From positions 89,274,547-89,338,546 of the forward strand of contig CAMGYJ010000005.1 of NCBI GenBank assembly GCA_946122785.1: a stretch of 64,000 nucleotides of DNA, written 5' to 3'. How positions within the stretch are numbered: position 1 is the first letter of the stretch; every line of letters starts with the position of its first letter. Shown piece after piece: positions 42,454 to 53,548 of this stretch. The stretch is from Linum tenue. Lineage: Eukaryota; Streptophyta; Magnoliopsida; Malpighiales; Linaceae. The notes under the pieces were generated by a model. That model ran no database searches. It worked only from the letters and a program-made list of their open reading frames with translations, and was not told the origin of the DNA. The position numbers were made by a program, and so were the translations under genes.

Positions 42454-45400
42454 GGCTTCTCGCCTGGAATGTGAGAGGAATCGGGCCGTCCCTCACGTTC
42501 CAAACTGCTGTAGGGCTTATTCATTCCAATAAACCGGATCTCGTGTTTTTTTCGGAAACTCGATCGAGCCGGCGTGTAGTGTCCCGTCGTATGAGGGGTC
42601 TAGGATTTGCTCTTTCTCATTGTTTTTTTTGTAGATGCAGTCGATGCATCAGGTGGTTTAGTAGTTGCTTGGGCCCCCGGAGTTGACACTTCGGTGTTTT
42701 GTCATTCAAATTTCTATGTTTGTTCGCAAATTAATGAAAGAGATTTTTCTTATGTGGTGATCCTTGTTTATCTTAGCTGTAATGTTGCTATTCGAGCTAC
42801 CCAATTGGCTCAATTGCGGAATGTGTGTGCGAATATCATGCACCCTTATGTGATTATGGGCGATTTCAATGCTACGCTACAAGAGAGTGAAAAAGATGGG
42901 GGACGGGCGTGGAATGCTGCCCAAGCTTTTAGCCTCCGTGAATTTGTTCATGATTTGGGTCTCCATGACCCTGGGTACCAAGGTGATCAATTTACGTGGA
43001 CAAATAAGTGCATGGGAGATGCTTGCATTCGTGCTCGGTTGGATAGAGCGCTTTGCTCTCATTCCTAGAATGATACTTACCCGGAGACACTAGTCAAACA
43101 CTTCACGGACCAAGGATCAGACCATCGTGCCCTCCTCCTTGCTGATAAGCCTTATGTTCTTACTAGTAGGCCTTTATTCCATTTTGATGCCCGTTGGGCG
43201 GACAACCCGGAGGTAAGGGCAATGGTCAACTATGTCTGGCAGGAGGAGATCCAAGGAACCCCTATGTTTCGACTATGGGAGCGCCTAAAGAAACTCTGTC
43301 ATCTGCTCTATGATTGGAGCAGAGCGGGCACGACTAATTCCTTGCGAAATATCAAGACGCTCCAGGCCGAGATTGACAGGATTAAGTCGATCCATCCGGT
43401 GGATTGGGATGTGATCAGGAACCTGGAGGCGGAGCTCTCCCGACAGTGAGAAGCGGAGGAGGTTTTCTGGCAACAAAAATCCAGTGTTAAATGGTTAAAA
43501 AAAGGAGATCAAAATTCTGCCTACTTCCATACGGTCACAAGGGCTCGGCGGAAGAGGAATTTTGTTTCTGGACTTCGAAATGAGGGGGGAGAATGGGTCA
43601 CTGAGGAAACCGGGAAGGCATCTATTGCCACAAACTTTTACCAGAATTTGTTCACCTCGGAAACTCAGGTTCCCAATATGGCGGAAAGGGTGGCGAGTCT
43701 ACCGATTGCCCGTAATGTTACTCCGCAAATGAATGCGCAATTGACGGCGGAGGTTTTGCCTAATGAAGTTCGGCATACGGTCTTTGCCATGGGATCGAAG
43801 GAGGCCCCGGGATCGGATGGCTTCACAGGGAAGTTCTTTAAAGCTTTATGGGATGTGGTGGGCACTTCGGTGGTTGAGGCAGTAATTTCCTTCTTTACTT
43901 CGAGTCGGATGCTGCGGAGTTTTAATCATACATGGCTCGCTTTGATCCCTAAAGTGGACTCGGTGGAAACAATTAGACAATTGCACCCGATTAGTCTCTG
44001 CTAGTTTGTTTACAAAGTGATTACCAAAATCATGGCGGAACGGCTGGCTAGCATGCTCCCTCAGATCGTTTTGGAAGGCCAAAATGGATTTATCAGAGAA
44101 CGGCAGATTGTTGATAATATCCTTATAGGACATGAACAAATGCATTATCTGAAAATAAAAAAGCAAGGGAAGAAGGGGTACATGGCTTTGAAGGTTGACA
44201 TGGAAAAGGCCTATGATCGAGTCGAATGGCCCTTCCTTCTTGAAGTTTTGGATAAAATGGGTTTTAATTCAGTCTGGCAAGGATGGATCCATGAATGTCT
44301 CCGGTCCTCCTCCTTCTCGGTTCTTATGAATGGTACACCCTCGGGTTATTTCACTGCCTCTAGGGGCCTTCGCCAGGGAGATCCGCTCTCTCCCCTCTTG
44401 TTTGTCCTCTGCACATAGGGGTTTGCATCCCTCCTTCGTAAGGCGATCACAGAGAAAAAGTTAGAGGGGGTGAAAGTAGCTCCTCGTGCTCCAAGAGTCT
44501 CGCACCTATTCTTCGCGGATGATTCTTATTTGTTCTTGCGAGGTTCTCTTCAGGAATGCGAGAATTTAATTGAGGTGCTTAATGAGTATGAGGAATTGAG
44601 TGGCCAACGCGTGAACTTGGAAAAGTCGGCTATGTGCTTTAGTAAGAATATTTCCATGCCGGATCAGGAGTTCTTGGCCGCGATCCTAGGGGTTGGAGCA
44701 GTGGGGGTTCATGATAAATATCTGGGACTTCCAACGCTAGTTGCTCGATCAAAAATGGCTACGTTTAGATATTTGGAAGATAAACTCCTAGAGCGGCTTC
44801 AGGGGTGGAAGCAAAGGACGTTGTCATGGGCGGCGAAGGAAACGTTGATTAAATCTATAGCGTTGGCTCTTCCCCTTCACGTTATGTCATGTTTCCGTCT
44901 TCCCCTAGCTCTTTGTCGTCTTTTAGATAGGCATGTAGCCCGGTTCTGGTGGGGTGCGGAGGATGGTAATCCCAAGATTAGATGGGTGTCCTGGCGAAAC
45001 ATGTGCAGGTGTAAGCATGATGGGGGGATGGGATTCCGCCAGTTTGAACAGTTCAACCAAGCGCTTTTGGCTAAAATAGGCTGGCGTATTCTCAATGAAA
45101 CTCAGTCTCTGATTGCCCAGGTTTATAAAGGCAAGTACTTCCCTCAAGGGTCTTTCCTGACTGTGACTGCTAGGTCTCGTCCCTCTTGGGGGTGGCAGAG
45201 TATCCTGCATCGACGACAGTTATTGGAGAAGGGATTGAGATGGCAGATCGGGAATGGCCAATCGGTCTCCCTTCTTCATTCAAACTGGATTCTTAAATAC
45301 CAATTAGATCCCCCATGTTATAATCCGCGGATCTTGCCTGCGGGGGGAGATCCCTTGGTTGTGGAGGTGATTTGTGAGGGGGGAGGAGGTGGTGTGATGA

Positions 45401-46517
45401 GAAGCTCAGTCAGTGGTTTGACCCAGAGACCTGTAAGGCTATTAAAGCTATTCCTCTTCCGCGTAGGGATGTCCCTGATAAAAGGATCTGGCATTTTACG
45501 GAAGACGGGGTTTTCTCGGTAAAATTGGCTTACCATTTGGCTGTTGATTTGGACAGGAGGAGGGGTGGATGGCGATCCTTGGTTAGAGTTTGGGAGGCGA
45601 AGATCCCTCCTAAGTTGAAGGTTTTTGTTTGGCAAATTCTTAATCGGGCTTTGCCAACGACGGAGGCGCTTATTGAGAGAAAGGTTCAGGTGCTACCTCG
45701 GTGTCCAGTTTGTTGGGATGGCCCGGAGACGATGGAGCACCTGTTCTTGTATTGTCCGGTTGCGCGGGCTCTCTGGGATTATTCTGGGCTGGAATACTTG
45801 GGGGAGGGTTTGCCACGGCATACTTTTCCTTTGTTTCTTACTCGTCTGTTGGCTTTGATTCATCAACCGTCAGTGGTTATGGCTGTTGTTGCCATCCTTT
45901 GGAGGATCTGGCGATCTCGGAATTGGGTGGTCTTTGAAGGCAAACAATTTGGGATCCCAGCTCTCATGCGGCAATTTAACCAACAGTATGAGGAATGGAT
46001 GGGTCTTCCAGCAGACCAGGAGCCTAGGGTGTCTATCCCGAGGATGCAACCTACTGAGACAGTGGGAGAATCCCATTTGGTTTGCATGGGGGATGGGGCT
46101 ACTAAGAGTGGGTCGCATTCGGCTGGTGGGATGGTTCTCTTTGGTCCTGCGCGGAATCTCCTTCTTGCTAGAGGGGTTCAATTCGCTCATTTGGATAATC
46201 CTGCAGTGGTGGAGTTGCTTGTGCTCAGAGATGCCATTATTTGGTGTGTGGAGCAAGGCTTGTCGGAGGTCCGGTTTGAAGGCGATGCGAAGGTAATTAT
46301 TGACAAAATTAACCAAGCCGACCCCAGAGATAGCCGGTTGGGTGCTGTGCTGGAAGATATTGGTCTTTATTTTTGTACTCAGTCGGGTTTTAGTGTGCGT
46401 TTTGTAGGTCGGGAGAACAATAGGGTAGCTCATTTGGTAGCCAGGAAAGCCCTCTCTTTGTATTCGACTATGAGTCGCTTCTTTGATTTCCAGACCTGGC
46501 TGGTTTTCAGGGTGTAA
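42450..46517 (+). pseudogene. LINE ORF2 (endonuclease-RT-RNase H), broken
   Basis: The start ATG at 42450 overlaps the ORF1 stop as ATGA. Endonuclease: MRLLAWNVRGIG, then GDFNATL (42862-42882) and GSDHRALLL (about 43110-43136). RT: SKEAPGSDGFTGKFFK (about 43795-43842), LKVDMEKAYDRVEW (about 44188-44230), GLRQGDPLSPLLF (44368-44404) and FADDSYLF (44513-44537). zf-RVT: IPPKLKVFVWQI...CPVCWDGPETMEHLFLYC (45604-45760). RNase H: FEGDAKVIIDKINQAD (46276-46323) and ENNRVAHLVARKAL. Frame lesions: a slip in a T run near 42620; stops near 43066, 43447, 44001 and 44416; a slip near 45380-45400. Confidence 0.93.
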
Positions 46518-47127
46518 CTGTCTATTTTTTCGATCAATATATGATATCTTTTGAGAAAAAAAAAACAATGATTCACTTGAAATCACCAAATTATGAATCC
46601 GAAAGCCACCTCAATGGTAAAATTCCATTTCAGTTGAAATAAGAATATATTCTTAAAACTCTACCGACGGTACTCATTTCGTTTCTCAAATATTTCACTC
46701 ATTTTTCTATTATTAACTGACTTTATACTATTCCATCAACCTGTTTGTTATAACCAAGGTTGTCAACCCGCGGGTCGACCCGGACCCGGTAGAGCTAGTG
46801 GGTCAAGGGTTAATTGGTCACCCGGTTTAGCCAAAAAATATGAAAAAAGTCATTATATTGTACTTATTTTGAATCCAACATAAAAAAAAACAATCGTACT
46901 TAAGCTCCAACACACTTAAATAACATCAACTTAAATTCAACATAGTAAAAATTCAACGACACTTTGGAACGAGCAGCCCGTTGACCCGCTTGGATGGGCC
47001 AACCGTCCGGGTTTTTCCGGATTCGACCATTTCCGGGCTAACTCTCAAATGGGCTATTTTAACCCGCTTTCAAGTCCGGGTCCGGGCCAATCCGGGTCAA
47101 CCCGTGGGTCGACCTGCGGGTTGACAA

Positions 47128-47396
47128 TGTTGTGATGTCACGAGTCATTCGTCCTTCTCTCGTGACTCACTCTCTTGGGCCGGTTTCATTAATCCAATGG
47201 CCCTTTTCTTTTCCTTTTTCCATACGTAACCTGTTGAAGGGAATTAGGTTAATCATACATCTTTGTATCTCAAGAACAATCAATAAATAATACATCTCTG
47301 AGAGCTTCGGCTCTTCGTGGACTAGTCCCGTTCACACTGAACGGGGAAACCACGTAAATCTCGTGTCTTGTTTTCTTCCGATCGTCATTTTCTACA
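47128..47396 (+). repeat. 5' LTR of the small copia element, with deletion
   Basis: 269 bp. It lacks about 41 bp present in the 3' LTR (52014-52055), between two 'atcttt..gtat' direct repeats. The lost part holds 'tgtatttaagg', the best TATA-like sequence of the LTR. Confidence 0.9.
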
Positions 47397-47409
47397 TGGT
47401 ATAAGAGCT
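47397..47409 (+). other. Primer-binding site of the small copia element
   Basis: TGGTATAAGAGCT directly after the LTR. One base differs from the usual initiator-Met site in its first twelve (A for C). Confidence 0.85.
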
Positions 47410-47438
47410 GTGATTGATCCACAGCTGTTTCCGCAATC

Positions 47439-50400
47439 ATGAGTGATAAAGAAGACGTTCTCAACAGCTCAAGCAAATCGAGCGCTGGTGATAAGGGCAG
47501 CGGTTCCAACTCTATGATTCCGTCTCCGTTCACCATCCATCGATCGGATAATCCCAGTCAACTGTTCGTGGGAGATCTCCTCACTGAATCCAATAATGGC
47601 GAGTGGCTAGGCGACATAACGGATTCTCTTATAGCAAAAAACAAACTCGGTTTCGTGGATGAGACTATATCGGCTCCGACGAATGGGGGCGAAGATTATG
47701 ATGCTTGGAAGCAGTGCGATGCCATGGTTAAGGGATGGCTCAAAACGGCCATGACGAAAGATGTGCGCAGCAGTGTGAGCTTTGCAAAGACTGCACGTGA
47801 CATATGGCTGGACCTTCATTCCCGATTCGGCCATGGTAGCGCTTCTCGGATGTATGAGCTTAAGCGAATCATCAGCCTTCTTCAGCAAGAAAAGGCGTCT
47901 GTTGCTTCCTTTTACACCAAACTCAGAGGGCATTGGGATGAAATTACCTCCCTCTCACCATCGCTAGAATGCACCTGTGGGGGTTGCACTTGCGACATGA
48001 AACGTCGACAAAGGGAAGCTAAAGAAGGAGAAAGGTTGTTTGACTTTTTAGTGGGGCTGGATGATGCTTTTAATACTGTCAAAACCCAAAATTTATCTAT
48101 GAAACCTATTCCTAGTCTAGCAGAAGCTTACAATCTGGTTACCAATGACGAACATCAGCGTCATGTTTCTAGCAATCGGCGCCCTAGAGTAGATGACGCT
48201 GTCTTCCAAGCCCAAGGAGATCGTCGCGCGGAGAAGCCGTGGCGCCAGGGTGAACGTGATGCTGATGGAAGGCCCTATTGCACCTACTGCCATCGTTCAG
48301 GTCACTTTCGGGATACCTGTTACAAACTTAATGGTTATCCCTCGCGCAATTCGGGGACGGGTGAGCAGCAAAAACGGAGGCCTGATCGTGAAAAGCGTCC
48401 TCCTCCTTAAGCTGCTGTTGCCGACGTGGAGTCTAGCCCAATTCCAGGGCTAACGCCGGCGCAATTCAGTCAACTCAAGCAACTTATCAATTCTGATACT
48501 AAGCAAGATAGCTCAAAAAATTCAGACCCCATTTCGAACATGGCAGGTACGCTTCATCTCAATAATACTTCATGGGTTATAGATTCGGGATGTAATGAGC
48601 ACATTGTTAACGATAAATCATTGTTGATAAATGAGTCGGAGCCTACTCCGGCTTTATAGGTACGTATTCCAAATGGGACAGGAGTTCCTGTTCGTGGGAT
48701 TGGATCGGTCCGGTTGTCACATAATCTATTATTACAGAGATTTTTATATGTTTCCGATTTCCAGTGCAACCTTCTCTCGGTCAGTCGGCTCACGGCTGAT
48801 CTCCCAGTGACGTTAATCTTCATGGACTTCTGTGTTGTTCAGGACTTTCCATCCAAGAGGCCGATTGGGATGGGTAAGTATATGGATGGACTGTACTATC
48901 TGAAGCTATTCGAGGAGCAGCGAGCAGCAGCCCATTCGGTTCGGAAAGAGACGGATAATCCAGTCCTGTGGCACTCTCGGTTGGGGCATCCATCGGCAAC
49001 CAAACTCTCTATCCTCCAGAAGTTTATTTCATGTCCTCTTGTTCAAAATGAGGAACCTTGTCATTCTTGTATTCGGGCAAAACAAACACGGGACCCTTTT
49101 CCGTCTAGTTCTATTTCTACTCAGTCATGTTTTGAGCTTATACATTTGGATATTTGGGGAGGATATCGGGTCCCCTCTTTCACAGGAGCTCGCTATTTTC
49201 TGACGATTGTTGATGATTATAGCAGAGCAGTCTGGGTTTATCTTTTGAAATTTAAGTCGGAAGTTTCTCGTTATCTTCTGCATTTTTGTCGTATGGTGCA
49301 AACTCAGTTTGGCAAGCAGGTGTGTCGTATTCAGACTGATAATGGGCCTGAATTTGCTACTTCAGCTTTACATGATTATTACAGTGAGGCGGGGATCATC
49401 TTGCAAACATCGTGCACCGATACTCCACAACAGAACGAAGTTGCAGAGCGCAAGCATCGCCATCTCCTTGAGACAGCGAGAGCTCTGCGCTTTCATGCTA
49501 ATCTGCCAGTGAAGTTCTGGGGTGAATGCATCATGACAGCAGCCTATCTTCTTAACCGGATGCCTCTTGTGACGATCGCTAATAGGTCTCCTTTCCAGGT
49601 GATGTTCGGCAAGGACCCTCCTTATCATCACCTTCGCAGTTTTTGTTGTCTTGTGTATGCTCGTGATAATCATCGAGCTCTCGACAAATTTAGCGATCGT
49701 GGACGTGCCGGTGTGTTCGTTGGGTATCCTAGCACTCAACGTGGTTATCGGATTTATGATTTGGAGTCACGCATCATTTACACGTCCCGTGGCGTGAAGT
49801 TTATTGAGCATATATATCCTTATCAATGCTCCCAGGATCCATCACCCCTCGTTGGTCAACTCTCGGCCCAACATCCTTCTCCATTTCCTTTGAATTCTTC
49901 GGCAACTGATGATGACAGTGATCATGATGATGCTACTGTCCCTACTCCCATCAACATGAGTACACCTGGCACCTCCACTATCTCCTCCCAGCCTACTCCA
50001 TCAGGTGCTGGTGATTCCTCCACCTTGCCAGCTAAGCTGTCTTCGGGCACGAGCTCCTCACCAGAGCTTACTACTGGCGACTGCACTTCGCCAGGCCCCG
50101 ACAATCAGTCTTCGTCGTCACCCTCCACGCCTGATGTGTCCTCGTCCATAGCTCCTCCTGATCCTCGCCGTGGGAATCGTCAACGTCAGCCTTCCACTCG
50201 TCTGGCGGTATATGACGTGGAGCTCCCCGGTTTTGTCAACGCTGCTGCCGTTGAGTATCCCATCGAAGATTATCTTACTTATCGGCGTCTCTCCCAGGCG
50301 CATCACGCGTTTGTAGCTGCAGTTTCCTCCACTTTCGAGCCGAAGTTTTTCCATCAAGCTGTACGTTATAAGTATTGGAGGGATGCAATGTTGGCAGAAT

Positions 50401-51872
50401 ATCTTGCTCTGGAATCAAACGGGACTTGGACTTTGTGCGTCCTTCCCCCAGGAAAGCGTGCTATTGCTTGTCGTTGGGTCTACAAAGTGAAGTTTCACCC
50501 CGATGGTTCGGTTGAGCGCTACAAAGCGCGTCTCGTTGCTAAGGGTTTCACCCAGATAGAGGGCATTGACTATCACGACACCTTCGCACCAGTCGCCAAG
50601 ATGGTTACTGTCCGGTGTCTTCTAGCTGTTGCCGTTAAGCAGGGTTAGTTTATTCACCAGCTTGACGTCAATAATGCCTTCTTGCACGGTGAATTGATAG
50701 AAGAGGTCTATATGCAAATTCCGCAGGGATTTTCTCGTCCTGGGGATACACGGGTTTGTCGGCTCCATAAGTCTATTTATGGTCTTCGACAGGCCTCGCG
50801 CAACTGGTACCAGAAGTTTACTCTTGCCTTGCTGGATCTGCAGTTTACTCAGAGTCATGCCGATCACTCCCTTTTTGTTTATCGCCATGGGTCCACATTT
50901 GTTGCTGCTTTAATCTACGTTGATGATGTCATTTTAGCTGGAAATGACATGGGGTTTATTCAGCGGGTTAAGGACTCTCTTCATCATCGGTTCACCATCA
51001 AGGATCTTGGTCCCCTCAAGTACTTTCTCGGTATTGAGGTTGCCCGTTCGCCGCGTGGTTTGGTTCTTAATCAGCGGAAGTATGTTCTTGACATCCTCGA
51101 GGAGGCTGGTCTCACTGCTGCTCGTCCTAGTACCACACCTATTGAGCAGAGTCATCAGCTCGGTCGCGATCCTTCCTCTCCTGCTCAGGATCCGGCGGCG
51201 TATCGTCGTCTGGTTGGACGTTTACTTTATCTCACGGTCACCCGACCAGACATTACTTATGCCGTTAATATTCTGAGTCAGTCTGTTCATTCTCCCACTC
51301 AGGCTCATGAGGACGCTGCTGCCCGTGTTCTACGTTACCTCAAAACATCGCCGGGTCGTGGTCTTTTCTTCCCTGTTGAGGGTGATCTCTCTTTTTTTGC
51401 TCACTATGATGCCGATTGGGGTGGTTGCCCCACTACTCGCAGGTCTACCACTGGGTATTTTATCACTTTGGGCCCAGCACCGGTTTCATGGCGAACGAAG
51501 AAGCAAACTGTTGTGGCACGTTCTTCTGCTGAGGGTGAATATCGTGCTATGACTAGCACGGTCAGTGAAGTTTTTTGGCTTCGTTGGTTGCTCCGCGATT
51601 TGGGTGTTGTTCTCTCTGCACCTACTCCTCTCTACTGTGATAATCAGGCTGCATTGCACATATCTGCCAACCCTGTCTTCCATGAGCGTACTAAGCATGT
51701 GGAAATGGATTGTTATTTCGTTCGTGAGCGTGTGCAGTCTCGTGATATCGCTCCTCTCAAGATTGCTTCCTCCGAACAGCCAGCTGATCTATTCACTAAA
51801 GGCCTCAGCGTTGATCAGTTTTATCATCTTCAGGTCAAGCTCGGAATGCTTGACATTCATTCCTTCGCTTGA
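47439..51872 (+). pseudogene. copia gag-pol polyprotein with three nonsense codons
   Basis: One frame of 1478 codons from ATG 47439 to TGA 51872. Gag: UBN2-type (DYDAWKQCDAMVKGWLKTAM, 47698-47757) and zinc knuckle CTYCHRSGHFRDTC (48280-48321). Protease: WVIDSGCNEHIV (48574-48609). GAG-pre-integrase: [10 protein letters not shown] (48966-48995). Integrase core: [10 protein letters not shown] and [11 protein letters not shown] (49143-49242), [14 protein letters not shown] (49420-49461). [24 protein letters not shown] (50535-50600), LDVNNAFLHGEL and YVDDVILAGND (50917-50949). RNase H: DADWGGCPTTRRSTTGYF (51409-51462) and EQPADLFTKGL. Stops: TAA 48408-48410, TAG 48657-48659, TAG 50646-50648. Confidence 0.95.
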
Positions 51873-51879
51873 GGGGGCG
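51868..51879 (+). other. Polypurine tract of the small copia element
   Basis: 'cttgagggggcg' directly before the 3' LTR; its first bases overlap the polyprotein stop. Confidence 0.8.
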
Positions 51880-52189
51880 TGTTGTGATGTCACGAGTCAT
51901 TCGTCCTTCTCTCGTGACTCACTCTCTTGGGCCGGTTTCATTAATCCAATGGCCCTTTTCTTTTAATTTTTCCCTACGTAACATGTTGAAGGGAATTAGG
52001 TTAATCATACATCTTTTTGTATTTAAGGCCTTGTTCACTGTTGACGGCCGAATCTTTGTATCTCAAGAACAATCAATCAATAATACATCTCTGAGAGCTT
52101 CGGCTCTCCGTGGACTAGTCTCGTTCACACTGAACGGGGAAACCACGTAAATCTCGTGTCTTGTTTTCTTCCGATCGTCGTTTTCTACA
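51880..52189 (+). repeat. 3' LTR of the small copia element
   Basis: 310 bp, the complete version, followed by TSD GACAA. Confidence 0.93.
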
Positions 52190-52790
52190 GACAACCTTGG
52201 TTATAACTAAAACATATCTCGTATCCCATCAAACACACACATCCTTAGTCTTTGTGTGTTGGCACTACTGACTCTTGGTTGCTTGGTCATGTTATGGGAA
52301 GAAAAATAACTTGGGACTTGTTTGGCAGGTGAAAGCATTTCTGAGAGGAGATTCTCCTCCTTTGTGAGCAGATCAGCTGGAAGGAAGAGCAGCCTCTGTA
52401 AATATGCAAACTCGTATGATAAGAAAACTAAGCAATACCAGTTTATGCATGGGATAATAGAATATCTGAGGAGACAACCAAAGCAGAGAAGATACCGTGC
52501 TCTGATTCTTAGATTCATCAAAGATCGGGTTGCAGCGTTGCTATTAGTAGATGTAAGAACCCTCAAGGGTACCATATTCAGATTAACCAGTAATGAAGCA
52601 GAAGCAGACCTCCTAACTTTCCATGGCAATATTACTCTTACTATGTGTTAACTTTGGTGTTATGGCACAGGTTGGATTTCAGGCATCAGCGTTGGTATCC
52701 ACTGGATCAGGAGTAGGAGATGAGGTGCGAGTTAAGGTGGACGAAGCTCGTCCACGCGAGGATTATATTTTTGTACGGGAGGTCTTGTGA

Positions 52791-53360
52791 ATGAATGAGT
52801 GTGTATCGAGTGCGAGCAAGTGGTGAACCATTCATTCTTGCTGGCCCATCCATCTCCCATATTAACACATGCAGAGAGTGGCTTCCTGGTGTGGCAAGGG
52901 GCAGTCTTCTGAAGTGTTGAGTTTCCAGAGTCCATAGAGCAATTGCTCTCTAGTCCTTACTTGCATTTGTAGAGAGTTAATACCGCACAGCATGTTGGAT
53001 GACCTCTACTCCCTGGCCGGCACGGAAAGCCTTGATTGCAGGCAGCTTCTTGGGATATATGTTATGAAGGCTAGCTGGAACTGGCTGGTGGTTAGTAAGG
53101 ACTAGTTGACATGATTTTGCTCCCGACCCCGACGCCCCTGTAGACTGTAGTGTGCATGTATTCATTGGTTCTCCTTGTATTTCTACCGTAGTAAATACGT
53201 ATACATGCTACACATTCGTAGATATCATTTTGTATTACATTAGCCGGTTGAAACTGTAGAAGACTATTAGGGTGAATCGGAAAAAAAGGTCGTGGGGTTG
53301 CATTGGATGGCAGTGGGTTATTGTGACACAAACAAACGCTCTGTTTGGCAACTAGGGGTG
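52791..53360. other. Former 3' flank of RNR1, no gene seen
   Basis: Ordinary sequence after the RNR1 stop, probably its old 3' UTR and flank. No ORF with a recognisable domain. Confidence 0.5.
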
Positions 53361-53382
53361 CAAATTGAAGGGAAGCATTGAG

Positions 53383-53548
53383 GTGCAAATTGAAAAGAGT
53401 ACAAATTGAAGGAGGGTGCAAATTGAAGCGTAAATTGTTGTTTGGGAGAAAAATAGGAGGGTGCAAATTGAAAAGAGTACAAATTGAAGGAGGGTGCAAA
53501 TTGAAGCGTAAATTGTTGTTTAGGAGAAAAATAGGAGGGTGCAAATTT
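53383..53548. repeat. 78-bp tandem repeat, about two copies
   Basis: The unit starts 'gtgcaaattgaaaagagtac' at 53383 and 53461, with a partial third at 53539. Each unit holds shorter 'tgcaaattgaa' words. 78 bp is a multiple of three, so a frame stays open through it, but the peptide is simply repetitive and I do not call a gene. Confidence 0.92.

Larger units (their letters stand above)
39075..46565 (+). mobile_element. Full-length L1-type LINE in the RNR1 intron
   Basis: A 14-bp TSD 'aacaatgattcact' lies at 39061-39074 and 46564-46577. The element ends in a poly(A) tract (46556-46565). It has a long ORF1 with DUF4283 and a CCHC knuckle, and ORF2 with AP-type endonuclease, RT, zf-RVT and RNase H, as in plant L1 LINEs. 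Total about 7.5 kb. Broken by stops and frameshifts, so inactive. It inserted in the sense direction of the host gene. Confidence 0.93.
47128..52189 (+). mobile_element. Small Ty1/copia element (Ale/Retrofit-like) inside the MITE
   Basis: LTRs 47128-47396 (269 bp) and 51880-52189 (310 bp), TGTTGTGATG...TTTCTACA. TSD GACAA (47123-47127 and 52190-52194). Primer-binding site, a single gag-pol frame and a polypurine tract are present. Short LTRs and a one-frame polyprotein suggest the Ale/Retrofit lineage (inference). Only three stop codons interrupt the frame, so the copy died recently or is lightly mutated. Confidence 0.94.
46747..52207. mobile_element. MITE with long palindromic ends, split by a copia element
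   Basis: Left end GTTATAACCAAGGTTGTCAA then 'cccgcgggtcgacc' (46747-46780). The right end is its inverted copy, 'ggtcgacctgcgggttgacaa' (47107-47127) continuing after the insertion with 'ccttggttataac' (52195-52207). Without the insertion it is about 400 bp and non-coding. The ends are symmetric into the flank, so the TSD cannot be told apart from the terminal repeat. hAT-like by its 'aaggttgtcaa' end (tentative). Confidence 0.8.
37637..52790 (+). pseudogene. RNR1: Pseudogene of organellar RNB-domain exoribonuclease (RNase II family)
   Basis: Exon remnants: 37637-37743, 37813-37944, 38052-38213, 38545-38940, 52329-52552, 52671-52790. They encode stretches typical of plant RNR1 (chloroplast/mitochondrial 3'-5' exonuclease for rRNA maturation): PSLLEFAWVELLENNKSV, MMFGSADPLESYCAYLL, SIAEYSVDNSIIKPTYML, FAHLPEGPV and QFTSPIRRYLDLLAHYQ, LRRQPKQRRYRALILRF, and a final S1-like end. 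The 5' part of the gene is absent. The exons between YVPRTTAQ (37944) and SIAEY (38052), which in this family carry the Asp cluster of the RNB active site, are missing. A TGA at 52365-52367 and a frameshift near 52445-52460 break the next-to-last exon. The fifth intron of the remnant (38941-52328) is 13.4 kb because of nested elements. It cannot encode an active nuclease. A functional copy is expected elsewhere. Confidence 0.9.

Noticed and set aside
45870..46589. 239-codon minus-strand frame in the LINE
   Set aside because: Antisense of the RNase H end and the poly(A) tail.
53378..53548. CRISPR-like repeat array
   Set aside because: Tandem units without unique spacers, in a plant nuclear genome; no cas genes.
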